Shown here: positions 15,760-23,651 of the stretch, one piece after another
Position numbering within the stretch: the first letter of the stretch is position 1
Layout: the number at the start of each line of letters is the position of its first letter
From: JAAYDK01 sp964543935
Lineage (GTDB): Bacteria; Spirochaetota; Spirochaetia; Sphaerochaetales; Sphaerochaetaceae
Assembly: GCA_964543935.1 (NCBI GenBank)
Contig: CAZJAK010000006.1
Coordinates: forward strand, 1-53,804
Direction: 5' to 3'
DNA: 53,804 nt
The notes under the pieces: model-generated
Seen by the model: the letters and a program-made list of their open reading frames with translations, nothing else
Database searches by the model: none
Told to the model about the DNA's origin: nothing
Position numbers and translations under genes: made by a program

Positions 15760-18700
15760 TCACCATTCGACCCTACCCAAAAGATAGGGGTGCACACTAA
15801 CGATTTCCTCGATGATCGCCAAAATCTCTGGCGGCAGGTTGCCGTCGATCACTCCGTCGCGACCTATCGTGCATTCCGTAACATGCTTGGCGAATCTGGC
15901 CAAGATGACATCCCCGTCAACGAAGAAGCCATCGTTCTGGCTGTCGTCAAAGTCCACCTTCATGTTGAAAACCGTAAGCTTGTCCCGGTACGGTTTGCCG
16001 TCCCATGGACAGAATGTGGCACAGTTGCCGCATTCGTTGCACAAGGCATCGAGATGAACGATTTGGAACGGATGCTCGAACAGATCGCTGCGATGACGCA
16101 CATCGATGGCTACGTTAGCCCGGTTGGGACAGACATCGACGCATTTGTTGCAGATATAGGAACAATCGAGACAGCGTTTCGCTTCATGTTTGGCGAACTG
16201 GACCTGTTTGAGCCGTGTTGAGGCGGGCAATGACAGGTGCGACTTCTTGTGGCGGACTTCGGCGAAGAATTCGTTCTCCTGTGCCTCGATGGCAGTCAAA
16301 GCCTCGTCATCAAGCTCTTCTTCATCCTCTTCATGCTCGTGCTCGGGACAGGTGCACTCGTGTCCGTCGTGGTCATGGTCGGCACAGGTGCATCCTGAGT
16401 CGTGGTCGTGCTCGTTGTGTCCGAGTTCGATATCGATGGCCGCTTCCACCGCTGTCCTGGCCGATGCGATGCAGCGCACGACCGTCGACGGCCCGCTGTG
16501 GGCATCACCGATGACATACACCCCCTCGACGGGTGTGGCCAAGGTCACTGGGTCGACAATCGGCCGCTGGCGAGTGTCGACGGGCAGGCCGAAACCAACA
16601 ATGGACACAGGGTCCACCTTCTCCCCTATTGCAGTCACGATGGTGTCGGCAGCCAGCTCGAAGGTCTCGTCGCTCGGAAGCGGCCGCCTGCGGCCAGATG
16701 CATCAGGTTCCCCAAGGACCATCGTACGGCACACCAGATTTCCGTTCTGGCCGAAGGATTCAGGGTTAGCCAAGAACCTAAAGACAACCCCGTCGTCCAC
16801 AGCATTGCGGTATTCTTCCCGGTCTGCCGGCATCTCCAGCTCACTTCTGCGGTACACGACGGTGACCTGCCTGACGCCTGCGCAGCGTTTCGCTGCCCTC
16901 GCTGCATCCATGGCGGTGTTGCCACCCCCGACTACAACGACTGAAGCTCCCAGGTCGCATCGGTTGTCGCGACGGGCATCTCGCAAGAATTCAAGCGAAG
17001 GTATGATCTTGGTTTTTCCTGCCGGCAGCCCCAATTCATTGTCGACTTCGCTTCCGATTGCGTAAAAAACATAGTTGAATCCAGCAGCATGCAAGGCCTG
17101 CACAGAAACTTGGCTTTGTTCGATACCGAAGTTGAATCGAACCCCGTGCCGTTCGATGAAGTCGACATCGGCTTGGATTGCACTTTCGGGGAAACGGAAG
17201 GCGGGGATGACATTGCGCACCACCCCGCCGGCACGTTGGTCACGTTCGAATACTTCGGTGGCGAACCCTGCCCTGGCAAGGAAATAAGCTGCCGACAAGC
17301 CGGCTGGACCCGCTCCGACTACAGCTGCTTTCACCGAGGTGGCTTCGGGTTTTTCCCATCGTTTGAGATATGCTTCGAAACCCTGCTCGGCTGCGATGAG
17401 TTTCATGGAACGGATTTGGACCGTCCCCTCGTAATCGAGTCGGGTGCAATGGTATTGGCATTGGTGGTCGCAAATCCATCCGGTAATATTCGGCAGTGGA
17501 TTCTTGTCGTAGATCAGCTCCAATGCATCGGCATATTGTCCCTTGCCCACCAAGTAGATGTAATCGGGCACGTCCTGATGGATTGGACAAGCCTGCACGC
17601 AAGGTGCTACATAGCAATCGACCATGGGTAGCGGTTGGTGGAATTTGGCCTCCCCTTCCTGCTTGAAATCCTTCCTTACCGATGCCATCTGTTTGGATTC
17701 GTCGGCCAAAGCACCCAGTTTGACTAGATCGATCGCCTTGCGGTTCCAGCCATCCTCGGCCTTCTCGATGATTTTGGCGATCTGGGACAAGCGGGTATAG
17801 CCACCCGGTTTCAACATATCGGTTGCGATCGTGACCGGTTGGATACCGGTCTCGAACAACGAGGCGGCGTTCAAGGCGTTCACCCCGCCACTGAACGAAA
17901 CCGGCAGGCGTCCCTCGAACTCTTTTGACAACCGATAGGCAGTCTCGACGCTCAACGGAAACAACGCACGGCCCGACATGTACATCTCTGCGCCGGGCAA
18001 TACACCTTGATCGTTGACCGAACCCAAGGTGTTGGTGAGCTTGATGCCGAATCCCCGTGAATGACGGGCTGCCAAGGTTTGCAACCTGCGCAACATGGCC
18101 ACTGCATCATGGTAGTGCAGGTCGTGCGAGAATGTTTCAGGATTAAGTTGTATGTAGCCGTACCCCAAATCATCAAGAATAGAACGGACAGCATCGTAGC
18201 CCAACAAGGTGGGATTGAGCTTTACAAAAGTGTCGAGCCGCTTCTCGGCCATCATATAGGTGCAGATAGCCTCGATTTCCTTGGGAGGACAACCATGCAT
18301 CGTGCTGATCGTCACAGAGGGGGAAATCACGGGTGAGATCGTTTCGCACAGGGCGGCGAGTTTGCCATATTGGTTTTCCCAGGTGGTCCCCTCGAGGAAG
18401 GCTTCTTCGGCGATGAGGACCTTGAGGTTGTCGAGGCACTCGTTGAACACAGGGTGCTGCGAGGCATCAAGCATCGAGTCGATATATTCCTGCATTTTGG
18501 CAGTCTTGATGCCGGCCAAATCATACCCCACGCTCATGTTGAAGATGAAGGAGGGTTTTGTTTTTTTACCTTTGGAGGTCAACGCTTCCAGCACATGGAG
18601 CAACACATAGGCTTTCACATACTCAGCGAAAGCTTTTGGTAGCGTGAATTCGGACGACCACTCGACATTGTAGGCTTCGTCACGGGCATCGATGCAAGGT

Positions 18701-18984
18701 TTGGCAATCTCCAGCTCATCCAATTTTTGAACTGTCTTGAGTTCAAAGAAGCGGGCCCCGCACAAGTAGGCGGCGACGATGTTCTGGGCCAGCTGGGTGT
18801 GCGGTCCTGCAGCAGGCCCCAAAGGCAACGCGCAGGCCTGTTTGAATACATGGGCCTGCCGTCCATCTCCCACCTTGTGCCATTGATCCTCATGGATGCC
18901 GAATATTGAAGAGCTTCGCCGAAATTCCGAGAACATCCTGTCCACCAATTCCTCGAACGGAATCGGTCGCATCACATCGCCCAT
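15760..18984 (-). CDS. ygfK: YgfK, iron-sulphur flavoprotein of the selenium-linked purine cluster
   Basis: 1074 residues, about 40 longer than E. coli YgfK. Electron-transfer flavoprotein often annotated as a selenate reductase subunit. Domains in order: dihydroorotate-dehydrogenase-like barrel (1-430, with GPAAGPHTQLAQN), GltD-type iron-sulphur helical domain (about 460-560, CVAPCVQACPIHQD), FAD/NAD(P) oxidoreductase domain (about 560-850, VVGAGPAGLSAAYF), then a 4Fe-4S pair (CNKCVDVCPNRANV and CNECGNCATFCPWDGK). Between the last two sits an insertion (residues 853-894) very rich in His, Cys, Asp and Glu. Start ATG 18984 has GAGGAG 5 bases upstream; the family start MGD(I/V)MRPIPFEEL fits. 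First gene of its block. Probably the NAD(P)H-linked acceptor for XdhD electrons (inference). Confidence 0.92.
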   Translation of the reverse strand: MGDVMRPIPFEELVDRMFSEFRRSSSIFGIHEDQWHKVGDGRQAHVFKQACALPLGPAAGPHTQLAQNIVAAYLCGARFFELKTVQKLDELEIAKPCIDARDEAYNVEWSSEFTLPKAFAEYVKAYVLLHVLEALTSKGKKTKPSFIFNMSVGYDLAGIKTAKMQEYIDSMLDASQHPVFNECLDNLKVLIAEEAFLEGTTWENQYGKLAALCETISPVISPSVTISTMHGCPPKEIEAICTYMMAEKRLDTFVKLNPTLLGYDAVRSILDDLGYGYIQLNPETFSHDLHYHDAVAMLRRLQTLAARHSRGFGIKLTNTLGSVNDQGVLPGAEMYMSGRALFPLSVETAYRLSKEFEGRLPVSFSGGVNALNAASLFETGIQPVTIATDMLKPGGYTRLSQIAKIIEKAEDGWNRKAIDLVKLGALADESKQMASVRKDFKQEGEAKFHQPLPMVDCYVAPCVQACPIHQDVPDYIYLVGKGQYADALELIYDKNPLPNITGWICDHQCQYHCTRLDYEGTVQIRSMKLIAAEQGFEAYLKRWEKPEATSVKAAVVGAGPAGLSAAYFLARAGFATEVFERDQRAGGVVRNVIPAFRFPESAIQADVDFIERHGVRFNFGIEQSQVSVQALHAAGFNYVFYAIGSEVDNELGLPAGKTKIIPSLEFLRDARRDNRCDLGASVVVVGGGNTAMDAARAAKRCAGVRQVTVVYRRSELEMPADREEYRNAVDDGVVFRFLANPESFGQNGNLVCRTMVLGEPDASGRRRPLPSDETFELAADTIVTAIGEKVDPVSIVGFGLPVDTRQRPIVDPVTLATPVEGVYVIGDAHSGPSTVVRCIASARTAVEAAIDIELGHNEHDHDSGCTCADHDHDGHECTCPEHEHEEDEEELDDEALTAIEAQENEFFAEVRHKKSHLSLPASTRLKQVQFAKHEAKRCLDCSYICNKCVDVCPNRANVAIDVRHRSDLFEHPFQIVHLDALCNECGNCATFCPWDGKPYRDKLTVFNMKVDFDDSQNDGFFVDGDVILARFAKHVTECTIGRDGVIDGNLPPEILAIIEEIVSVHPYLLGRVEW
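16303..16428 (-). other. His/Cys/acidic insertion inside ygfK
   Basis: Codons 853-894 of ygfK encode eight histidines, four cysteines as two CTC motifs, and many Asp/Glu residues, placed between the flavin domain and the C-terminal 4Fe-4S domain. The E. coli protein as I know it has no such segment here. The composition suggests a metal- or selenium-handling loop. Confidence 0.7.
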
Positions 18985-19031
18985 ACACACTCCTCGCCTT
19001 CATGCGCAGGGCCTACAGCCCCGCTTATTCC

Positions 19032-19059
19032 ATTGTAGCGGAGAATCGCTTAAAGTCAA
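19032..19059 (-). promoter_or_regulatory. ygfK promoter
   Basis: Minus strand TTGACT (19054-19059), 16-base spacer, TACAAT (19032-19037): five of six matches in each hexamer. Predicted start about 19025, leader about 40 bases to the ATG at 18984. Confidence 0.65.
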
Positions 19060-19065
19060 TTATTT

Positions 19066-19081
19066 TTGCAACATGTTGCAA
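19066..19081. promoter_or_regulatory. Perfect 16-base palindrome next to the ygfK -35
   Basis: TTGCAACATGTTGCAA, beginning 6 bases upstream of the ygfK -35 box, the position of an activator site. It consists of an inverted pair of TGCAACA, the heptamer that is directly repeated upstream of the ygeW -35. Confidence 0.6.
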
Positions 19082-19120
19082 CAAAATGGTTCATACATCG
19101 AGGGTGCCGGGGGAACGTTA

Positions 19121-19157
19121 GAAATCGTGGCAGCTCGAAAAAAAGCTGCCCGATTTC
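19121..19157. repeat. Long hairpin in the ygfK/PLP-enzyme intergenic region
   Basis: Arms GAAATCG-T-GGCAGCT and AGCTGCCCGATTTC pair over 14 base pairs with one bulge around an 8-base A-rich loop, followed by TTT on the plus strand. It lies between the two divergent promoters, upstream of both, so neither predicted transcript contains it; it may end a small transcript or act at DNA level. Confidence 0.45.
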
Positions 19158-19251
19158 TTTGGGGAAAACATCATCGCACATTCTTCAATATTATGGATAC
19201 CGCAAAATTCCTCATTATTTTTTTAATATAGCCAATCAAGCTGATTTAATA

Positions 19252-19279
19252 TTTACATTCTGATGAATATCGGTATACT
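19252..19279 (+). promoter_or_regulatory. Promoter of the PLP enzyme gene
   Basis: TTTACA (19252-19257), 16-base spacer, TATACT (19274-19279); five of six matches in each hexamer. Predicted start about 19286. Confidence 0.6.
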
Positions 19280-19289
19280 CATACACAAG

Positions 19290-19305
19290 TGCAATGATCA
19301 TTGCA
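19290..19305. promoter_or_regulatory. Perfect 16-base palindrome at the PLP enzyme transcription start
   Basis: TGCAATGATCATTGCA, covering roughly +5 to +20 of the predicted transcript, the classical place for a repressor operator. It ends 14 bases before the start codon. It differs in half-site and spacing from the palindrome at 19066-19081. Confidence 0.55.
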
Positions 19306-19319
19306 GACAGGGAGGTTAC

Positions 19320-20798
19320 ATGTACCATGATTTGATCAACCTGACGATGCATCCCGAAGTCAGGGTTAAGAATGTGAAGTTATGCCGCGAGAAGGGCATT
19401 GTGTTGCCCACCTTCGCCCAGATGGTGGATCCTTCCAAGACACCGGCAACCATACAGAAGAAACTCAAGCAGACCGGATTGTGGGACGTAGATTCGGCGA
19501 ACCTGTTCAGGATCAACTGGCGCAACGAGCCAGTCGAGAATAACGGGTTGTTCGGCGAAGTAAATTTCATCGAAGTCCCCCGCCAAATCACCGGCACCAA
19601 GGCCCGGGTGTTGGCGTTGGTTGGAAAATACTTCCCCACCGGTGCCCATAAGGTCGGCGCTACTTATTCGTGCCTGGCCCCCGCCCTCGTGACGGGGAAT
19701 TTCGATGCGGTACAGCAGCAAGCGGTCTGGCCATCGACAGGCAACTATTGTCGTGGCGGAGCCTACAACAGTGCTCTGCTCGGGTGCAAATCCATCGCCA
19801 TCCTCCCCGAGGAGATGAGTCAAGAGCGCTTCAACTGGCTCAAGACCGTCGCCGGTGAGATCATCGCCACCCCTGGATGCGAATCCAATGTCAAAGAGAT
19901 TTTCGATAAGTGCCACGAACTCGATACCGAGCGGGGCAAACACATTGTCATCTTCAACCAGTTCGACCAATTCGAGAACTACCTGTGGCACTATGTGGTC
20001 ACCGGACAAGCCATGCTCGACGTGTTGCACAGACTGCAGGTCAAACCTGCCAATGTCCGTGCCTATGCCTCCTCCACCGGCAGCGGGGGCACCCTGGCAG
20101 CAGGTGACAAGCTCAAAGATGCCTACCCTGGCCTGAAAATCGCCGCTTGCGAGGCGTTGCAATGTCCGACCTTGTTGCGTAACGGCTTCGGAGGCCACCG
20201 CATCGAGGGAATCGGGGACAAGCATGTCCCTTGGATCCACAATGTGAAGAACACCGACATGGTCATCGCCATCGACGACCAAGACTGCATGGACATCTAC
20301 CGGCTCTTCAACGAACCGGCCGGTTTGGAATACCTACGCAGCCTTGGTGTGGCAGAACAGGACATTTCCAACCTCAAGTACTTCGGCATCAGCGGTATCG
20401 GGAACATGCTCAGCGCCATTAAGATGGCCAATTATTACGAGATGGATGAGGAGGATGTGGTATTCACTGTCCTTACCGACAGCTCGGCGATGTACACGTC
20501 CAGACTGGGCGAGCTCACAGCCAAGCAGGGGCCCTTCGATTCCCGTGAAGCGGTCAAGACTCTCGCTGCATCGCTGCACCACCAAGGCTTGGACAACATG
20601 CAGGAACTGAGCTACTACGACCGGTTGCGCATTCACAACCTCAAATATTATACGTGGGTCGAACAACAAGGGAAAACCTATTCCGAAATCAACGCCCAGT
20701 GGTATCAACGCGATTATTGGACACAGCTGGCTTCGTTCGCTCCAAAAATCGATGCGTTGATCGAGGCCTTCAACAAAGATGTGGGTTTGTTGGGTTGA
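19320..20798 (+). CDS. Fold-type II PLP-dependent enzyme, divergent from the purine cluster
   Basis: 492 residues. Related to the tryptophan-synthase-beta/cysteine-synthase/threonine-synthase superfamily. PLP lysine predicted at K111 in PTGAHKVGATY, substrate-carboxylate loop WPSTGNYCRGGAYN (about 137-150), phosphate-binding glycines probably in STGSGGTLAAGD near residue 260. It is far longer than YgeX-type diaminopropionate ammonia-lyases (about 400) and not a normal TrpB or CysK. Start ATG 19320 has GGGAGG 5 bases upstream. It shares an intergenic regulatory region with ygfK, and ygeX is missing from this cluster, so a role as lyase for the final amino acid is a reasonable inference but unproven. 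An intrinsic terminator follows. Confidence 0.8.
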   Translation: MYHDLINLTMHPEVRVKNVKLCREKGIVLPTFAQMVDPSKTPATIQKKLKQTGLWDVDSANLFRINWRNEPVENNGLFGEVNFIEVPRQITGTKARVLALVGKYFPTGAHKVGATYSCLAPALVTGNFDAVQQQAVWPSTGNYCRGGAYNSALLGCKSIAILPEEMSQERFNWLKTVAGEIIATPGCESNVKEIFDKCHELDTERGKHIVIFNQFDQFENYLWHYVVTGQAMLDVLHRLQVKPANVRAYASSTGSGGTLAAGDKLKDAYPGLKIAACEALQCPTLLRNGFGGHRIEGIGDKHVPWIHNVKNTDMVIAIDDQDCMDIYRLFNEPAGLEYLRSLGVAEQDISNLKYFGISGIGNMLSAIKMANYYEMDEEDVVFTVLTDSSAMYTSRLGELTAKQGPFDSREAVKTLAASLHHQGLDNMQELSYYDRLRIHNLKYYTWVEQQGKTYSEINAQWYQRDYWTQLASFAPKIDALIEAFNKDVGLLG

Positions 20799-20815
20799 AT
20801 CATCGATGGTCTTTC

Positions 20816-20840
20816 AACGCCGGACTTGCTCCGGCGTTTT
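20816..20840 (+). terminator. Intrinsic terminator after the PLP enzyme gene
   Basis: ACGCCGG and CCGGCGT arms with a short loop (AACTTGCT-like centre), followed by TTTTC. It ends only 18 bases before the next start codon. Confidence 0.75.
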
Positions 20841-20858
20841 CTTGTAGGAGGAATCCAG

Positions 20859-22082
20859 ATGCACTTCAGGTATGTGTGCAACGATTGCGGCCATGCATTT
20901 GTTAGCGACAAGGTCACCTACCTCTGTCCGGTCTGCTCCGTGCAACAACCGATTGCAGGCGAGTTTTCCCGAGGCAACCTGATAGTCGAATACGACCAGG
21001 ACGAACTGAGGCATCAGGCGAAAAAACCTGACCTGACCTTCCACGATTTCTTCCCCTATGAGGTGCCAGAGCGCGAGCGGTTCCCAGTAGGAAATACTCC
21101 TCTTGTGCGGCCGGCCAGGTTGGCCGAGCGCTACGGTCTTGCCAATCTCACCTGCAAATTGGATGGGGCGCTGCCCTCTGGGTCCTTCAAGGACCGGGCA
21201 TCGCAATTGATCGCTGCCCAAGCTTTGGCCTTTGGGGAACATACGGTGGCGTTGGCATCCACCGGCAATGCCGGAGCAGCCATGTCGTGTGCCGGAGCGG
21301 CCTATGGACTGCGCGTAGTCCTGTTCGTGCCCGAGACGGCACCGGTGAACAAACTGATGCAGAGCGTGTTGTACGGATCAGAAGTCGTTCCTGTGAAGGG
21401 CACTTACGACGATGCGTTCTCCCTCTCGATCGCCTACACCAACATGTTCGGCGGCATCAACCGGAACACCGCCTACAATCCCATGACTATCGAAGGGAAA
21501 AAGAGCGTTTCGATCGAGTTGTATTTCCAGATGGGTCGTGCAGTTCCCGATGTGGTCTATGTTCCGGTCGGCGACGGTTGCATATTCGCCGGCGTGTACA
21601 AGGGTTTTCACGACTTGCGGGAATCTGGCCTAATCGACCGGATGCCCCACCTCGTCTGTGTCCAATCGAGTGCCTCCAACGCCATCAGCCAAGCATGGAA
21701 AAGCGGCCAGTTCAAAGCGGTGAAGGCGTGTACGTTGGCGGATTCCATCAGCGTCTCATCTCCAGCCAACGGGCGCATGGCGGTACGACGCATTCATGAG
21801 TCGGACGGATGGGCCATCGAGGTCGACGATGACGACATGTTCGAGGCCCAATTGGAATTGGCCAAGCATGCTGGCCTCTTCGTTGAACCGGCAGCCGCTT
21901 GCGCCTGGGCGGGAGCGCGCCAAGACGCGCCAGCATTGGTGCGCCGGTTCGGACATGATGTCTCTGTCAGCGTACTACTGACCGGAGTCGGCTTCAAAGA
22001 CATGAAAGCCTTCTCGGGACGGGTTGCATTACCTCCGTCCATCGAGAATTCGGTGGACGCGGTCCGGCGGCGTTTTTCCTGA
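20859..22082 (+). CDS. thrC: Threonine synthase-like PLP enzyme with zinc ribbon
   Basis: 407 residues. N-terminal zinc ribbon with C7-x2-C10 and C23-x2-C26, then a fold-type II PLP domain with the lysine K111 in LPSGSFKDRAS, the ASTGNAGAAMS loop, and PVGDGCIFAGVYKG as phosphate loop. This architecture matches threonine synthases of the short type, converting phosphohomoserine to threonine. Start ATG 20859 has TAGGAGGAA 6 bases upstream; the frame from 20826 would begin inside the terminator. No other threonine genes are nearby, and its neighbour is another fold-type II enzyme, so a catabolic role on a related beta- or gamma-substituted amino acid is possible. Confidence 0.75.
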   Translation: MHFRYVCNDCGHAFVSDKVTYLCPVCSVQQPIAGEFSRGNLIVEYDQDELRHQAKKPDLTFHDFFPYEVPERERFPVGNTPLVRPARLAERYGLANLTCKLDGALPSGSFKDRASQLIAAQALAFGEHTVALASTGNAGAAMSCAGAAYGLRVVLFVPETAPVNKLMQSVLYGSEVVPVKGTYDDAFSLSIAYTNMFGGINRNTAYNPMTIEGKKSVSIELYFQMGRAVPDVVYVPVGDGCIFAGVYKGFHDLRESGLIDRMPHLVCVQSSASNAISQAWKSGQFKAVKACTLADSISVSSPANGRMAVRRIHESDGWAIEVDDDDMFEAQLELAKHAGLFVEPAAACAWAGARQDAPALVRRFGHDVSVSVLLTGVGFKDMKAFSGRVALPPSIENSVDAVRRRFS

Positions 22083-22105
22083 GCAGCTCCAATCCCACGA
22101 CGCTG

Positions 22106-22134
22106 TTGAAAGCCCGCCGGTACGATGCTATACT
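22106..22134 (+). promoter_or_regulatory. Promoter of the coiled-coil gene
   Basis: TTGAAA (22106-22111), 17-base spacer, TATACT (22129-22134), about 50 bases upstream of the ATG at 22184, which has its own AAGGAG site. Confidence 0.6.
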
Positions 22135-22183
22135 GGCATGCGTATCCGGATTTCACGTCGTGGTCCGGAATAAGGAGTCCCGG

Positions 22184-22654
22184 ATGCAGAACATCTTCAT
22201 CGGCATCGCCATCGGTTTGATACCCATGCTCGCTATCCTCATCATGCAATATACGAAGCATGCCAATCGGATCAAGGAGCATGCCAAGGAGATCGCCCGC
22301 TTAAAGACGATGCTCACGGACAGAATGGATCTGGAATCCGAAGGCTTGACCAAGCTCAAGCAAGAGAACGCCGATTTAAAGAAGCAGAATGAGAACTTCC
22401 GCATCAGCTTGACCACGTATGCCCAAAAGCCGGGCCGCAGGGAAGTTGCCCGCCTGCAAGTGTACCAGAAGGCTGTCGACCGCTTGACCATCAACAGCCC
22501 TGGATTCGGTGCGGCTTGGCAGGCTGCTTTGAAAGAAAGCGAAGAAGAATTTGAGAAAACTTATTTGGGCATCCAACCGTTCATCCGCAGGATCATCCCG
22601 CTGAAAGGGAGCGACGCCACCGTGGTGGGACAAATCGAAGATACCTCCCAATAA
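22184..22654 (+). CDS. Membrane-anchored coiled-coil protein, unknown
   Basis: 156 residues. One N-terminal transmembrane segment (about 3-21) followed by a long charged helix (about 22-75) with heptad-like spacing of leucines and many Lys/Glu, then a mixed C-terminal region with RREVARLQVYQKAVDRLT. The topology suggests a small inner-membrane protein with a cytoplasmic or periplasmic coiled coil. Start ATG 22184 has AAGGAG 8 bases upstream; the frame from 22106 begins inside the promoter. It stands alone, convergent with the next gene. No family recognised. Confidence 0.65.
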   Translation: MQNIFIGIAIGLIPMLAILIMQYTKHANRIKEHAKEIARLKTMLTDRMDLESEGLTKLKQENADLKKQNENFRISLTTYAQKPGRREVARLQVYQKAVDRLTINSPGFGAAWQAALKESEEEFEKTYLGIQPFIRRIIPLKGSDATVVGQIEDTSQ

Positions 22655-22663
22655 CAGCGTTCT

Positions 22664-23011
22664 TCAGTCATCCTCGTACAATTCATGCACGACATCCCAC
22701 GCTTCGGCATCGCTTAGGCGCAAACGGCACAGCAACCCATAGTGGTAGAGCAGAAGGCCCAGCTGGCGTTCGACCGTGACGGCAGGATCTTGGCCGTTCA
22801 CTGCCATTAACTCGGGAGCCTCGGGCCCCAAGGCCACCAAGCGGTCGTATTCGGCCAACACCTCGCCCTTGCGCATCCTGAGAAACCCCGGTACGTCGAG
22901 CAACATCAACGGAGTATAGGGGTGGCGTTCCAATGACACTGCCGTCGTTTCTATTAGCTCGTCCGGAGCATCCGCTGGGAGATGTTCGAACAACACACGT
23001 GGATACCTCAT
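22664..23011 (-). CDS. Small hypothetical protein downstream of pncA-like gene
   Basis: 115 residues, acidic, no signal peptide or transmembrane segment. Contains ERHPYTPLMLLDVPGFLRMRKGE-like hydrophobic stretch in its middle and ends with a helical segment rich in Leu, Asp and Glu. Start ATG 23011 has AGGAGGAG 7 bases upstream; that site lies within the end of the preceding nicotinamidase-like gene, whose stop is 5 bases away, so the two form an operon. I recognise no family and assign no function. Confidence 0.6.
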   Translation of the reverse strand: MRYPRVLFEHLPADAPDELIETTAVSLERHPYTPLMLLDVPGFLRMRKGEVLAEYDRLVALGPEAPELMAVNGQDPAVTVERQLGLLLYHYGLLCRLRLSDAEAWDVVHELYEDD

Positions 23012-23015
23012 CGTT

Positions 23016-23567
23016 TCACTCCTCCTGACTGACGGCCAAGCGCCGGGCGACTTGGTCCGAGGTGACGAAACGCACCTTACCTTCAAACGGATCGTGTTCG
23101 ATGTATGACGAGCCATCCACCGACTTGATCAGGTCAACGATGGCGAACACCCGTTTTTCCGGGGCGAAACGGACCACATCCTCGATGGTTGCTTTTACGC
23201 AATACTCGCCCGCCACCCCGCACACATAGACGTCTTTACCCTCGATCATGTTGAGCCGACGCCCTTGTGCGAACGCTGAAAACTCCTCGCTGTCACGGTT
23301 CTTGCCTTTATAGAGGATGCTGCTAGCGCAGCTTACCGCCAGGGCGGCCCCATGGGTGTCGTGGATGCAATGAGGAGGAAAGGTCGAAAAGGAGACATGG
23401 TCTGCGGGATGGTCGTCGGCTGTCACCAGGACATGGTCGAACAGCTTGGCCAGCCTGTCGATCCGCTTGGCCAGTTCCATATCGGCACCCGGGACACTCA
23501 GTGCTCCGCCACTGAGAAAATCGTACTGCATGTCTACGACAATCAAGGTATTGGCTATCGTCTTCAT
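23016..23567 (-). CDS. pncA: Isochorismatase-family hydrolase, nicotinamidase-like
   Basis: 183 residues. Cysteine hydrolase that probably converts nicotinamide to nicotinate for NAD salvage. Catalytic residues visible: D12 in IVVDMQYDF, a lysine at 87 or 89 in LYKGKN, and C123 in VCGVAGEYCVKAT; metal residues fit the D-x-H-x3-H pattern in TADDHPADHVSF (about 49-60). PncA and related amidases share this layout, so the substrate is likely but not certain. Start ATG 23567 has no Shine-Dalgarno sequence; instead a promoter -10 ends 6 bases before it, pointing to a leaderless transcript. Diverges from the GlpA-like operon across only 84 bases. Confidence 0.75.
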   Translation of the reverse strand: MKTIANTLIVVDMQYDFLSGGALSVPGADMELAKRIDRLAKLFDHVLVTADDHPADHVSFSTFPPHCIHDTHGAALAVSCASSILYKGKNRDSEEFSAFAQGRRLNMIEGKDVYVCGVAGEYCVKATIEDVVRFAPEKRVFAIVDLIKSVDGSSYIEHDPFEGKVRFVTSDQVARRLAVSQEE

Positions 23568-23573
23568 GACTGC

Positions 23574-23602
23574 ATGGTACACCATCAACAGGTTACCGAC
23601 AA
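23574..23602 (-). promoter_or_regulatory. Candidate leaderless promoter of the pncA-like gene
   Basis: Minus strand TTGTCG (23597-23602), 17-base spacer, TACCAT (23574-23579), then 6 bases to the ATG. Hexamers match four of six each; the geometry repeats at other genes in the window. Confidence 0.5.
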
Positions 23603-23615
23603 GGATGAGGGCTTC

Positions 23616-23644
23616 TTTTCATTACTGCCATTGTCCGCTATACT
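23616..23644 (+). promoter_or_regulatory. Candidate leaderless promoter of the GlpA-like operon
   Basis: TTTTCA (23616-23621), 17-base spacer, TATACT (23639-23644), then CGGCGGC and the ATG at 23652. No purine-rich ribosome site is present between them. Confidence 0.5.
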
Positions 23645-23651
23645 CGGCGGC

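Noticed and set aside
6595..18984. In-frame UGA selenocysteine codons in the selenium-linked genes
   Set aside because: All the cluster genes read through to family-typical ends without internal stops; the selenium in this enzyme class is a labile cofactor, not selenocysteine.
19066..19081. Assignment of TTGCAACATGTTGCAA to FNR or CcpA
   Set aside because: The half-site spacing differs from TTGAT-N4-ATCAA and lacks the central CG of LacI-family sites, so no known regulator is named.
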